DNA of 64,000 nucleotides from Patescibacteria group bacterium (lineage in GTDB: Bacteria > Patescibacteria > Dojkabacteria > J137). Where the stretch lies: NCBI GenBank assembly GCA_963169855.1, contig CAUJCN010000002.1, forward strand, positions 620,001 through 684,000. Direction: 5' to 3'. The translations under genes were made by a program, and so were the position numbers. The notes under the pieces are model-generated. The model was given only the letters and a program-made list of their open reading frames with translations. It had not been told where the DNA came from and searched no databases. Position 1 is the stretch's first letter, and every line of letters starts with the position of its first letter. This document shows, piece by piece, positions 51,201-58,992 of the stretch.

Positions 51201-53021
51201 ATCAACTTGGGAACAGGAACTGGGGCTACAACAATTAATATTGGGAATAATAACGCTGGGGCGATAAATGTCGGAACATCTGCAAACGCTAAGGCTATTA
51301 ATATTGGAAACGCTACTGGTGCAACAAATTTAAATCTTGACGCTGGTACTGGAGGAGTAGCAATCAACACAGCAACAACAGGAACAATAGTAATACAAAG
51401 TGGAACAACGGGAGCAGTAACATTTGACTCTGGAACAACAGGAGCAGTAAATATTGGAACTAACGCTAATGCAAAAACAGTTAGTATAGGTTCTGTGACA
51501 GGAGCATCAGTACTTAACCTAAATGCAGGAACAGGTGGAATGTTTATAGCAGTAGCAGCAATGCCTGCAGCGGCAGCGGGAAATCTACCTGTTTGTTGGA
51601 ATGCTGCTACAGGTTTGTTAAGAAGAGGAGGAAACCAAACACAATGTAATCCTTCTTCTGCACGGTACAAGCATAATATTGTAGATATTGGTTTGGGTAT
51701 AGAAACATTGAACCAAATTAGACCTGTGAGCTTTACATATAATAGTAATAATGAAAATTCTTACGGTTTCATAGCTGAAGAAATGGCAGTTATAAATGAA
51801 TTATTTGTTACACGAGATGAAGAAGGTATTCCAGATTCTGTAGATGGCGACAAGCTATTACCTATAATTATTTATGGAATTCAGCAACTAGACGACAGAG
51901 TAATTCTAAATACTGCGGGAGTTCTATCATTAAACAACACTAGTTTGGCTCAAAACGGAAATAGTTTTGGTGCACCAGCAGTTGTAGGAACAAACGATAA
52001 CAATACTTTGAGTTTCGAAACAAACGGAGTTACCAGAGCTACGTTTAATACTGCAAACGGATTAAGTTTTGCAAACGGAATAGCAATGACATCTGGAGCA
52101 GCAACAGCAATATCAATAACAACAGGAACGACCGGAGCATTAACATTAGATACGGGAACCACTGGCACAATTGATATAGGAACCAATGCTAACGCAAAGA
52201 CCGTTAACATAGGTAGTATTACAGGAGCTTCAGCACTCAACTTAAGAGCGGGAACAGGGGGAATTCTTATTCCTACTTCTGGGCTTGGAGCAGTCGTCAC
52301 AGGAAATAATGTACTTTGTAGAAACAACACTTCTACAAGACTTTTCATCGGTGCTAGCCAAACTGCATGTAACCCATCGTCGGCAAGGTACAAACACGAT
52401 ATTATTGATATTAGCTTAGGAATCGATGCAGTAAGAGCGATGAGACCTGTGTCTTATACGTACAACGAAACCAATGAGCTAGCTCTGGGATTCATCGCAG
52501 AAGATATGTTCTTGATAGATCCTCGGTTAGTGGTTCTAGATGAAGAAGGTTTACCAAATGCTATAGACACAGATAGAATTTTGCCGATTTTAACAAAAGG
52601 ATTGCAACAAGTAGACTTAACTGTAACTACATTGCAGACAACCGTCGCAAGCCTTCAAACAACAGTTACAGACAATTACAACGCATTAACAATTCAAGAT
52701 GCTAATCTGATGAATCTATATACAGCACTCGAGGTAAGGGTTGCTGGACTGGAGAGTAGAGTGTTATCCTTGGAAAATGGAGCAGACTCAAGTGTTGTAG
52801 GTGAGGCGACAATTCTAACGGGAACAGACGAAATTGAAGTTACCTTTACATCTCCAATGACTAGTATCCCTGTGATTCAAGTCACTCCAATAGGTCAGAA
52901 TTTTTTATCGTTCACACATAGATTCGTTGTAACCGATAGAACAGTAAATGGATTCAAAATAAAACTGGATGGACTTTCTCCAGATGACTTCACTTTTGGC
53001 TGGGCTGCGAGGGCTCCATAA
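48270..53021 (+). CDS. Giant repetitive surface protein with two S74 intramolecular-chaperone domains
   Basis: A 1583-residue secreted protein. A signal peptide (about 1-33, ending TTVSA) is followed by a beta-rich N-terminal domain (SNTLNFQSKIVNLVDG). A long Thr/Gly/Ala/Asn-rich region repeats units like GTTGAVNLGTNANAKTITIGN. Two peptidase S74 domains are clear: near 1129 (SSARYKHNIVDIGLGIE) and near 1370 (SSARYKHDIIDISLGID), each with FIAEDM or FIAEEM. A coiled coil (about 1450-1510) and a beta tail follow. S74 domains fold phage tail fibres and then cut themselves off before the Ser. No membrane anchor or sortase tail is seen. Likely a trimeric fibre. Confidence 0.88.
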   Translation: MHIKLFVSKTLRVRALVILAVLAFLFVPTTVSASSNTLNFQSKIVNLVDGTNIDTGTPACVVAGNGNDSCDFRVNIFDASSGGNLLFSEDHTDTEIGHYNGIFNLEINSVCNVVSDTGTDGNWTDAGNGCISNGGVDFSATDLWIEIEFDPTGTSTFSETFSRVEIRDVASARYAVHASYIDGYTSGDFVFFKPNAVQTTTSTNTLINLETTANTANPLLVFNENGAGTPDLLRLQNTGNSVFTVANDGRVGVFVAPTADTALRIESALQSTYNAGNYDPLTVITTNDTTGGRTYGVRSVINTGAANAPGSLRALRGEILYSSSGSSAGFMTPVSAFMHVTGGTLTGTAVGLSGTTRNTAGVVGTLQNINSFAENLIGGTVATHQNGYFNHSNAGTVTGRMANHSLFSSNTNTVGEFYLGTEIFLLNGPAGFVDRGMIGIASNVGNEGIVDEDFLGIQNLVTNSVGGTVNQTMFGLRTQVTNDGTILGDLIGYDYALFNTGTVTGNTYGYRGSDPYSTVILNDFTNSLSISASGDVALNGGVISTTNAGTLDMFASNVTTLNFGRTGANGTLNLMGGDSDTGCTLNGVTGDFSCTGTIIGSVSGAFFEDGGNSFGGTAVLGTNDTFNLEIETDGSTAIIIDTNQDVDILQALTVGGDFYSQAFAGFGINPTSTAFATFAGASVNEASLNIDSSFGTDVAAPNSGDLWWNGTELFFYDGTSNVDLLGGGVCATCFEQGGNSFGAAAVLGTNDTNALSFETNGVTRATFDTANGLSFGNGIAITSGAGTAISVTTGTTGALTLDSGTTGAVNLGTNANAKTITIGNVTGATGIVQRVGTGNFSLDGVGGSTYSIGASTVAGTITVGGTAQTGTMTLGSSSAANIINLGTGTGATTINIGNNNAGAINVGTSANAQTITIGSTNTSSTLIQRVGTGNFSLDGVGGSTYTVGASTVAGTITIGGTAQTGTMTLGSSSAANIINLGTGTGATTINIGNNNAGAINVGTSANAKAINIGNATGATNLNLDAGTGGVAINTATTGTIVIQSGTTGAVTFDSGTTGAVNIGTNANAKTVSIGSVTGASVLNLNAGTGGMFIAVAAMPAAAAGNLPVCWNAATGLLRRGGNQTQCNPSSARYKHNIVDIGLGIETLNQIRPVSFTYNSNNENSYGFIAEEMAVINELFVTRDEEGIPDSVDGDKLLPIIIYGIQQLDDRVILNTAGVLSLNNTSLAQNGNSFGAPAVVGTNDNNTLSFETNGVTRATFNTANGLSFANGIAMTSGAATAISITTGTTGALTLDTGTTGTIDIGTNANAKTVNIGSITGASALNLRAGTGGILIPTSGLGAVVTGNNVLCRNNTSTRLFIGASQTACNPSSARYKHDIIDISLGIDAVRAMRPVSYTYNETNELALGFIAEDMFLIDPRLVVLDEEGLPNAIDTDRILPILTKGLQQVDLTVTTLQTTVASLQTTVTDNYNALTIQDANLMNLYTALEVRVAGLESRVLSLENGADSSVVGEATILTGTDEIEVTFTSPMTSIPVIQVTPIGQNFLSFTHRFVVTDRTVNGFKIKLDGLSPDDFTFGWAARAP

Positions 53022-53083
53022 TTGACAGTCAAATTCCCCGTTGCCCATAAGTATAGTAGACAAAGGTGGCGCTTGCGCTATTG

Positions 53084-53112
53084 TTGTCAAGTCCAGGTGA
53101 CAGTGCTATAAT
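53084..53112 (+). promoter_or_regulatory. Promoter of the SH3/HExxH gene
   Basis: TTGTCA (53084-53089) and TATAAT (53107-53112) are 17 nt apart with an extended TG before the -10. The leader would be about 12-19 nt. Confidence 0.8.
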
Positions 53113-53131
53113 GGAAGAGTTACATTATTGA

Positions 53132-54454
53132 ATGAAAAACGAACAACTTTTCAATCAAGAAGCTCAAAGCTTAAGCATTTTATCTTTTTTTGAGAGATTG
53201 CTTAGCTCCTTTAATATCCCTGTAAAGAAAAATACTGTATTGCTTTATGTCCTTATGAGCATGATTATGGGGATGGTTGGAGTCGAGGATGACAGAAACA
53301 AAGCTGATTTAGCACCTGCAAACTCACCAAGAGTTCCAGTATCAAATATAACTCCAGTTGTCGAAGGTGAATGTGTCGTATTAAAGAACGGTCAGAATGG
53401 GGTAAATATTAGAGTAGGCCCAGGGACTTCATTTAATATTCTTGGGCAAGCCTACGACGAAGACATTTATACCTACACAGGAAATGTTTCAGAGGATGGA
53501 TGGTACGAAATTAACCTTCCAGACGGAACTTTAGGCTATATAACTGGCCAATTCACAGATCAATTATCTTGTGACGACTCAATTGAAAAAGTTGAATCTA
53601 GGAATCCTAATCTACATTATTTGTCTAAGACTGAGTTAGGCGGTGATCACGGAACTCTCACAGTGTTCGGACTAGAAAACTATGGTTTCAGTTTGCCTCC
53701 AGAAATCCTCTATGCAATATACAGTGTTATAAGAGATTCTGCACAAGAATACTTCGGTACGACAGTCAATATCCCAACAGCTATGGTATTTACAACACAG
53801 GACGAAATCTTGAAGCTGGCACCTAACGGAAGGGCTGCCTTGCGAAGACAAGAAGAAATGACCGGTCAGGACACTTACCTTAGAGGAGTAAATGAAAAAT
53901 TTTCTTTTGCTGGACACTTTCTTGCCCCTTACTCAACTATTGCAGGAGATGTCTACAATGGTGTGTTTATTTCTATAGATATGGTTCAAGATATGAGTGA
54001 CTTAGTACAGATTATTGCTCATGAAGATACACATGCTGTAGGTGGAAATATAACTGGTCACGAAGAAGTTTGGAATTCTCAAATGCGTAGATATGAATAT
54101 GATTATTCAACTGATAATCTTGCAGTATACTTTGAAAGAATGGCTGGAGTAGGGTACATATCTGCATTAGATACTGATGGTTTAAATGAATGCAACTATA
54201 CCCTAGATCCGGATTTGTGTCTAAGATTCAAAGATGCTTTTATGGAAGTACTATACCCTCAGCAAGGGGATGTAGAAGAAGTTTTTGCCGTTGATATCGA
54301 AGCCTCAGGTGCAAATGTTTCTGTAAGTATACCTGTAGAACCCTATACTTTGACTACTGTTGATTCTGAAGGCAATGTAATTATTCTCTGGGATGGATTT
54401 AAGCAGGGAGATAGGTATTTCGACAAAGATATGAAACTAGTGGTAGAGAATTAG
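53132..54454 (+). CDS. Secreted SH3-domain protein with HExxH metallopeptidase motif
   Basis: A 440-residue protein. A membrane or signal segment lies at about 34-52 (TVLLYVLMSMIMGMVG). A bacterial SH3 domain follows (about 75-150, NGVNIRVGPGTSFNILG to LGYITGQF). The C-terminal domain contains IIAHEDTHAVGG, an HExxH zinc site, with a likely third ligand Glu in LAVYFERMAGVG. This resembles gluzincin peptidases; the exact family is not recognised. SH3 domains often bind cell walls. It directly follows the giant fibre gene and may act at the same surface. Confidence 0.75.
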   Translation: MKNEQLFNQEAQSLSILSFFERLLSSFNIPVKKNTVLLYVLMSMIMGMVGVEDDRNKADLAPANSPRVPVSNITPVVEGECVVLKNGQNGVNIRVGPGTSFNILGQAYDEDIYTYTGNVSEDGWYEINLPDGTLGYITGQFTDQLSCDDSIEKVESRNPNLHYLSKTELGGDHGTLTVFGLENYGFSLPPEILYAIYSVIRDSAQEYFGTTVNIPTAMVFTTQDEILKLAPNGRAALRRQEEMTGQDTYLRGVNEKFSFAGHFLAPYSTIAGDVYNGVFISIDMVQDMSDLVQIIAHEDTHAVGGNITGHEEVWNSQMRRYEYDYSTDNLAVYFERMAGVGYISALDTDGLNECNYTLDPDLCLRFKDAFMEVLYPQQGDVEEVFAVDIEASGANVSVSIPVEPYTLTTVDSEGNVIILWDGFKQGDRYFDKDMKLVVEN

Positions 54455-54497
54455 CAAATTCTTTCAAAAAGGGTTCAAAAAACAATCGAACTTGAGG

Positions 54498-54543
54498 TAT
54501 AATTCTTTGCTGATTCTCCTCAGCACTTACGTGCTTCGGAGAA
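54498..54543 (+). promoter_or_regulatory. tRNA-Asn promoter and leader hairpin
   Basis: TATAAT (54498-54503) is the -10. Just downstream TTCTCC (54514-54519) pairs with GGAGAA (54538-54543) around AGCAC/GTGCT, forming a strong hairpin in the pre-tRNA leader. Confidence 0.6.
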
Positions 54544-54550
54544 CATAGAT

Positions 54551-54625
54551 TCCTTGATAGCTCAATGGTGGAGCAGCCCGCTGTTAACGGGAAGGTTGCA
54601 GGTTCGAGTCCTGCTCGAGGAGCCA
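54551..54625 (+). tRNA. tRNA-Asn (anticodon GTT)
   Basis: A full cloverleaf with an encoded CCA: acceptor TCCTTGA/TCGAGGA, D stem GCTC/GAGC, anticodon loop CTGTTAA, and T arm GCAGG/CCTGC with TTCGAGT. The anticodon GTT reads AAC and AAU. Unlike tRNA-Arg and tRNA-Pro here, its CCA is encoded. Its 3' end is duplicated 110 bp downstream. Confidence 0.96.
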
Positions 54626-54742
54626 TGAAAAATCTTCAAACTTAAGTTCACAAAATCTAGAATATAATTTAATCTCAGGACGAGAAGCCTGTCTTCCGAA
54701 GCGAAGCGTAGGGAGAAGTCCTGCTCGAGGAGCCATGAAAAA
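54607..54742. repeat. Direct repeat of the tRNA-Asn 3' end with tRNA-linked block
   Basis: A 26-bp direct repeat covers the last 19 nt of tRNA-Asn plus 7 nt of flank: copies at 54607-54632 and 54717-54742, identical. The block before the second copy (54678-54716) begins GGACGAGAAGCCTGTCTTCC and ends GCGTAGGGAGA, matching the block next to the tRNA-Pro copy at 20250-20299. Confidence 0.85.
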
Positions 54743-54853
54743 GAAAAATTAAAATCGAAAAGGCGAGAAGATGAAAATTTTTAAGATGTAGGATTAGAAA
54801 ATCTCCAAGCAGTAACTACTATTCAACTCAAGACGAATTCCAAAGATGCAAAG

Positions 54854-55489
54854 TTATAAAGGATTTACGAAGGTTTCGTCAATTCTGAATACCCCTGGAG
54901 ATTCTATATAGAATTGAAATCTGAGAGTACTTGTGTTTGCAGGCACAGACATGTTGGCAATATATTGCTCATAATTTGTACTAATATTGTCTAAATTTAG
55001 ACTATAAGAATCTATCACGGTCTTCTTCTTGTTCATTGCATAAACTCTTAAGATACCTTTTCCTGTTCCTTCGGCAACTCTGATTTTAGCTCCAAACTCA
55101 ATGTTAGAAATACTACCTTTAGTGATGTTTACATCCTGATAAATACTTTGTCCGGATTTGAATTTAGAGACATCGTTTTTATTTTGAACCTCTGCATAAC
55201 AGTTACTATCTGTAGATAGAGTAGGGAATCTGTTCACTTTGAATTGCGTAATGAAATTTTCATTGTAATCAATCTTAGACCAGTTTTCCTTGCGGCACTT
55301 CCAAAAGTCTGAATTCTTTAATAAATTTCTGTTTTTGACTAATTTGTACATGTAAATTCCCATGAAGTTAGGATCTGGATTCTCACGATTAAATGATAGG
55401 TAGTATTCATTGGTTTCCGGATCCTTATGGATACCCATATATCCAGGATTGCAAGGGGAGGATTTCCCACCCCAGCCAGCTTCAGGCAT
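54854..55489 (-). pseudogene. Carbohydrate-binding-like fragment, probably 5'-truncated gene
   Basis: A 211-residue frame whose C-terminal 150 residues look like a jelly-roll carbohydrate-binding domain (NLLKNSDFWKCRKENWSKID, then paired strands ending FQFYIESPGVFRIDETF). There is no signal peptide, and the N-terminus (PEAGWGGKSSPCNPGYMG) looks like the inside of a larger domain. Upstream in the same frame, protein-like sequence (NLIVYSSK) continues back to a TAG and then a TGA within 60 nt. It therefore seems to be the remnant of a longer secreted glycan-binding gene. Confidence 0.55.
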
Positions 55490-55593
55490 TTTACTTGAGT
55501 AAACAATAAGATTCTATCGGGCGATATTTTTCCGAACAGTTCAGAAACTTCTCTCTGAAATGAGAAAATGTTGAGCAGGGAAAGCGTCCGTCA

Positions 55594-56310
55594 TTAATTA
55601 AATCCTTTTAATTTATTAATTTCCTCGGGAGTTAATAGACGCCATTCACCTCGACTCAACCCTGCTACAGTTATGCCAGCAAACATACTGCGATCGAGTT
55701 TCTTGACCTCATATCCAATTTCTTCGAACATTCTACGGACAATTCTGTTTTTCCCACTGTGGAGTTTGATCTCTATGATGTGGGGAGCGATATATGCAAG
55801 CCTGTCGGGTTGAATAAATCCATCTTCAAGTTCGACTCCAGATGCTAACCTGTCAAAATCCTTTCTAGTAATAGGTCTGTCTAAGGTTGCTGCGTATATT
55901 TTACTTTTCTCAAATTTCGGATGGGATAGTTTCTGATTTAAATCACCATCATTAGTCAAGATTATAGTTCCGGTAGTGTTCCAGTCTAATCTGCCGATAG
56001 GGTAGATCTTTTCGCTTGTAGCTCCTGCAACTAAATCCATCACAGTTTGTCTGCCTTCTGGGTCTTCAGTCGAAGTAATAGTATTGGTAGGCTTGTTCAA
56101 AAGAATGTAAACCATTTCTTTTACAGTTGAGATTGGCTTTTCATCAACTGTAACTTTGTCTTTATCACTGACTTTGAATCCAGGTTCAAATATTTCTTTC
56201 CCATTTACAGAAACTCTACCATCCTTAATAAATTCCACTGCATTTCGTCTGGAAGTTACTCCAGAGTGGGCTAAAAACTTATTTAAGGGCATTACATCAA
56301 CTTCAGACAT
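55594..56310 (-). CDS. RsuA/RluB-family rRNA pseudouridine synthase
   Basis: A 238-residue enzyme converting a uridine in rRNA to pseudouridine. An S4 RNA-binding domain comes first (PLNKFLAHSGVTSRRNAVEFIKDG), followed by the catalytic domain with GRLDWNTTG (catalytic Asp), and the NRIVRRMFEEIGYEVKKL motif near the end. RsuA (16S) and RluB/RluE (23S) cannot be told apart by eye; the layout fits RluB. TATAAT (56324-56319) ends 8 nt before the ATG. Confidence 0.93.
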   Translation of the reverse strand: MSEVDVMPLNKFLAHSGVTSRRNAVEFIKDGRVSVNGKEIFEPGFKVSDKDKVTVDEKPISTVKEMVYILLNKPTNTITSTEDPEGRQTVMDLVAGATSEKIYPIGRLDWNTTGTIILTNDGDLNQKLSHPKFEKSKIYAATLDRPITRKDFDRLASGVELEDGFIQPDRLAYIAPHIIEIKLHSGKNRIVRRMFEEIGYEVKKLDRSMFAGITVAGLSRGEWRLLTPEEINKLKGFN

Positions 56311-56386
56311 CGTATTTAATTATAACCTTATCTATAATACTATTTTACTATTGTGTAGTCATTACACAACTATGATAAAATTAGGT

Positions 56387-56905
56387 ATGAATGGAATAAA
56401 AATATTTATATCGGCAAAAGAGAGTGATCTTTTTTCAAAAATTGTAAAGGAAAAAGATTTTACAGTTCTTAAGCCATTTAAAGATTCTGTCGAAAGAACT
56501 ATTGCTCAAATAGAAGAGAGTGATGCTTTGATTTTTGATTATTCTGAAGATGTTGTAGATAGTTTGCTCCAGATTATTAAAGGTGTTGAATTGAAAAGGC
56601 AAATTCTAATTCTGATCCCCGAAAGTAACGCGAAAGGGGTTAATCCTTTTCTAAAGAATCTTGATAAGAAATTAGTAGAGATAAAACTTTATTCTGAAGA
56701 AAATCTAAAATCTCAGATCTCAAAATATATAAAAGATCTTGCTGAAAAATTAGGTTTGCAAAGGTACAATGTTGTCCTCGGACATAAGCATAAGAAGTAT
56801 CTTGACTGGGCATCTCAAATTCACGGCAGCAGTCGTTCCGAAATTATAAGATATGCGTTGGATTATTTAATTTCTGCAGATCAAGGCTATAAAGCTGAGG
56901 AGTAG
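56387..56905 (+). CDS. Hypothetical protein: deoxyribosyltransferase-like N-terminus plus ribbon-helix-helix tail
   Basis: A 172-residue protein. The first 110 residues form an alpha/beta fold (IKIFISAKESDLFSKI, SDALIFDYSEDV, QILILIPESN) that recalls nucleoside 2-deoxyribosyltransferase or TIR-like folds, but no catalytic motif is certain. The end (SSRSEIIRYALDYLI) looks like a ribbon-helix-helix DNA-binding unit. The start is placed at ATG 56387 because TAAAAT (56376-56381) ends 5 nt before it. An ATG five codons upstream would overlap the -10. Confidence 0.6.
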   Translation: MNGIKIFISAKESDLFSKIVKEKDFTVLKPFKDSVERTIAQIEESDALIFDYSEDVVDSLLQIIKGVELKRQILILIPESNAKGVNPFLKNLDKKLVEIKLYSEENLKSQISKYIKDLAEKLGLQRYNVVLGHKHKKYLDWASQIHGSSRSEIIRYALDYLISADQGYKAEE

Positions 56906-56961
56906 GTCGTTTTTACACTCTAACTTGCTCAAAAATTCCCAGTGGTGATAGACTTAATTCT

Positions 56962-57570
56962 ATGAAAGAGATAGAAATTAAATTCAGCATCACAGAAGAT
57001 CAGCATAAATTGCTTCAAGAATGACTAGATAATAATGCAGATTTTGTTGGTGAAAAACATCATGTAGAATATTACTTAGATAATTCGGACACACCCTTTA
57101 AATTCGGACACAGACTCGGATACATAGATTCAGAAAAGTATTTGAGGGTCAGGACTACAGGCCCTTCGTCAGGCTCAGGGGGTGACTCTGTCTGTTTGAA
57201 AATCTTTGCAGTAAATCAAGAAGATGGTACATCCAAAAACTTTGGCGAATATGAAACCAAAGTCGAAAATGGACAGGAAATGCTGAATATTTTAAAAGGT
57301 ATAGGATTTACAGACGAAGTAGTTGTCGACAAGACACGAAGAAGTTTTAAACATAAAAACTTTGAAATCGAGATCGACGAGGTAAAGGATCTTGGAATAT
57401 TTGTAGAGGTAGAGCTAAAAGAGCACGATGATGACTTCGACGAAGGAATTAAGCAGATCTACACCTTCGTAAAATCAATTGGGATAACAAAATTCAAGAT
57501 TCAAAACAGAGGATACGTTTCTATGTTATGGAATCCAAATTACAGTTTCGCAGAAGATGTTACTCTATAG
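56962..57570 (+). pseudogene. CYTH domain protein interrupted by in-frame TGA
   Basis: A 203-codon frame of the CYTH (CyaB/thiamine triphosphatase-like) family. It opens MKEIEIKFSI, has FVGEKHHVEYYLD, LRVR and a C-terminal EVELKEHDDD, the acidic and basic pattern that binds triphosphates. Codon 21 is TGA (57022-57024), in LLQE-x-LDNN, where TGG would give Trp. TGA is a stop elsewhere in this genome. A dispersed repeat (57161-57186) is also inserted in frame, adding about 9 residues. Translation could restart only far downstream at 57142. Either a recent pseudogene or a sequencing error. Confidence 0.8.
57161..57186. repeat. Dispersed repeat inserted in the CYTH gene
   Basis: GCCCTTCGTCAGGCTCAGGG followed by GGTGAC, the same type as the TCGACAAGCTC hairpins elsewhere. 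It encodes GPSSGSGGD, a low-complexity insert between LRVRTT and SVCLKIF, where CYTH proteins normally run on directly. Confidence 0.7.
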
Positions 57571-57617
57571 CTGTCTTATGATCATTCTGCTACAATTATT
57601 GTAGTGAATTTTGATTA

Positions 57618-58727
57618 ATGAAAACTAATTTTGGAATAAAAGACATTTACTTCTTTATAATCTTTCTAGTATTCTCATTGCTAGCTCTAGTGTTATTTTC
57701 AAACTATATAAGTTTGATTTTATTGGCATATATTGTAGTAACTCTCTTCCATCCAGCTTATAGATTTATTGCAAGTAAACTAAATCGTGGATCAGCTGTA
57801 GCAATAAGCGTTCTTCTTGTTTTGATTTTCTTGTTAATACCTATATTCTTTATATTGTCTTTAACAACGGTAGAAATTAAGAATCTTGTAGAATCATTCA
57901 CAGATCCAGTTAATTTAGGAAACCTTCAGAATAGTATCGATTTATTTGTAAATAGAGTGAATGAACTTTTAAGAAATATTAATCTTGGGTCTTTCCAAAT
58001 AACTAGGGATCAAGTAAATATTGTTCAGGCCGTAAATAATATTACTCCAGAGCAGATTATTCAGGTTTTACAGACTACTTTGTTTCCATTTCTATTAGAT
58101 ACAGCTAGTTTCTTAGGTCAGGTATTGTTCGGATTATTCCTGTTTATAATTTCCTTGATTTATCTATTTCCTAATTACGAAAATTTAGGAAATGTATTCA
58201 AAAGATTCTCACCAATAGAAGACAAATTCGACGAACTTATCTACCAAAGATTTCGAAATACGCTGAAGGGAGTTGTAAGCGGAACATTCGTAGTGGCTAT
58301 TTGTCAGGCGACTGCAGTTATCCTTCCTTTGATCGCATTAAATGTAGGTGCTCCAGTGCTTCTTTGGATTATTATGGTTATCCTATCAATAGTCCCAATT
58401 GGGTCTGGATTAGTTTGGTTCCCAGTAGGACTTATTATGATTATTTCTGGATTAGGTTCTGGAAACATAGGCTCAGTTATTGGAGGTATATTCGTCATTG
58501 TTTATTCTGCAATTATTATTAACGTTGTAGATACTGTATTAAGACCTAGATTAATGAGGAATGCAGTAGATATTCACCCTATGATTACAATCTTCAGCGT
58601 ATTAGGAGGAATTACATTGTTTGGTATAATGGGAATCGTTTATGGTCCAGTTCTAGTTGTGATGTACATAACGTTAACTGAGATCTACAAACAAAAGTAT
58701 TTAGATAAGAAAGATGAACAGATTTAA
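57618..58727 (+). CDS. AI-2E family transporter
   Basis: A 369-residue polytopic membrane protein of the AI-2E (PF01594) family with about eight helices. Two N-terminal pairs are followed by an extracellular part (about 85-150), then the conserved LYLFP-like segment (IYLFPNYENLG), GTFVVAICQA, PLIALNVGAPVLLW and the C-terminal VVDTVLRPRLMRN. Members export small molecules or act as Na+/H+ antiporters; function here is open. It overlaps the next small gene by 14 nt. Confidence 0.93.
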   Translation: MKTNFGIKDIYFFIIFLVFSLLALVLFSNYISLILLAYIVVTLFHPAYRFIASKLNRGSAVAISVLLVLIFLLIPIFFILSLTTVEIKNLVESFTDPVNLGNLQNSIDLFVNRVNELLRNINLGSFQITRDQVNIVQAVNNITPEQIIQVLQTTLFPFLLDTASFLGQVLFGLFLFIISLIYLFPNYENLGNVFKRFSPIEDKFDELIYQRFRNTLKGVVSGTFVVAICQATAVILPLIALNVGAPVLLWIIMVILSIVPIGSGLVWFPVGLIMIISGLGSGNIGSVIGGIFVIVYSAIIINVVDTVLRPRLMRNAVDIHPMITIFSVLGGITLFGIMGIVYGPVLVVMYITLTEIYKQKYLDKKDEQI

Positions 58728-58992
58728 AAGATTTGGAAAGGGAGTAGTTGCAGCGTTTCTTCTAGGGAGTATAAGCTTCTTAACATTTTTAGTCTATATG
58801 CTAATTATAGGCATTCCTAAAACTCAGGCAAGAAACTACTACAATATGGCAGAGTCTATTTTAGAAATGCCAAACCCTTCGAAAGAAAGTATTCAGAAAG
58901 CTAAAGATTATTTAGAAACAGCTTTGGTATTCTGGTCAGAGAGATATATTCAAGAAAAATTGAATGAAGTTAATTCACAAGCTGTCGAATAA
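58714..58992 (+). CDS. Small membrane protein (92 aa)
   Basis: Not recognised. A 92-residue protein with one membrane helix (about 10-32) and a helical outside part resembling a single TPR-like pair (AESILEMPNPSKESIQKAKD, then YLETALVFW). It overlaps the AI-2E transporter gene by 14 nt, so the two are translationally coupled and may work together. Its 3' end overlaps the convergent umuD gene by 23 nt. Confidence 0.65.
   Translation: MNRFKRFGKGVVAAFLLGSISFLTFLVYMLIIGIPKTQARNYYNMAESILEMPNPSKESIQKAKDYLETALVFWSERYIQEKLNEVNSQAVE

Noticed and set aside
51101..52393. Long minus-strand frames inside the fibre gene
   Set aside because: They are shadows caused by the repetitive Thr/Gly/Ala codons of the plus-strand gene; products are Pro/Val-rich without domains.
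56962..57570. Alternative genetic code with UGA as glycine
   Set aside because: TGA ends several intact genes at their expected C-termini and forms ATGA and TGATG stop-start overlaps (zwf-gnd, lepB-parA, mltG-umuD), so it is a stop here.
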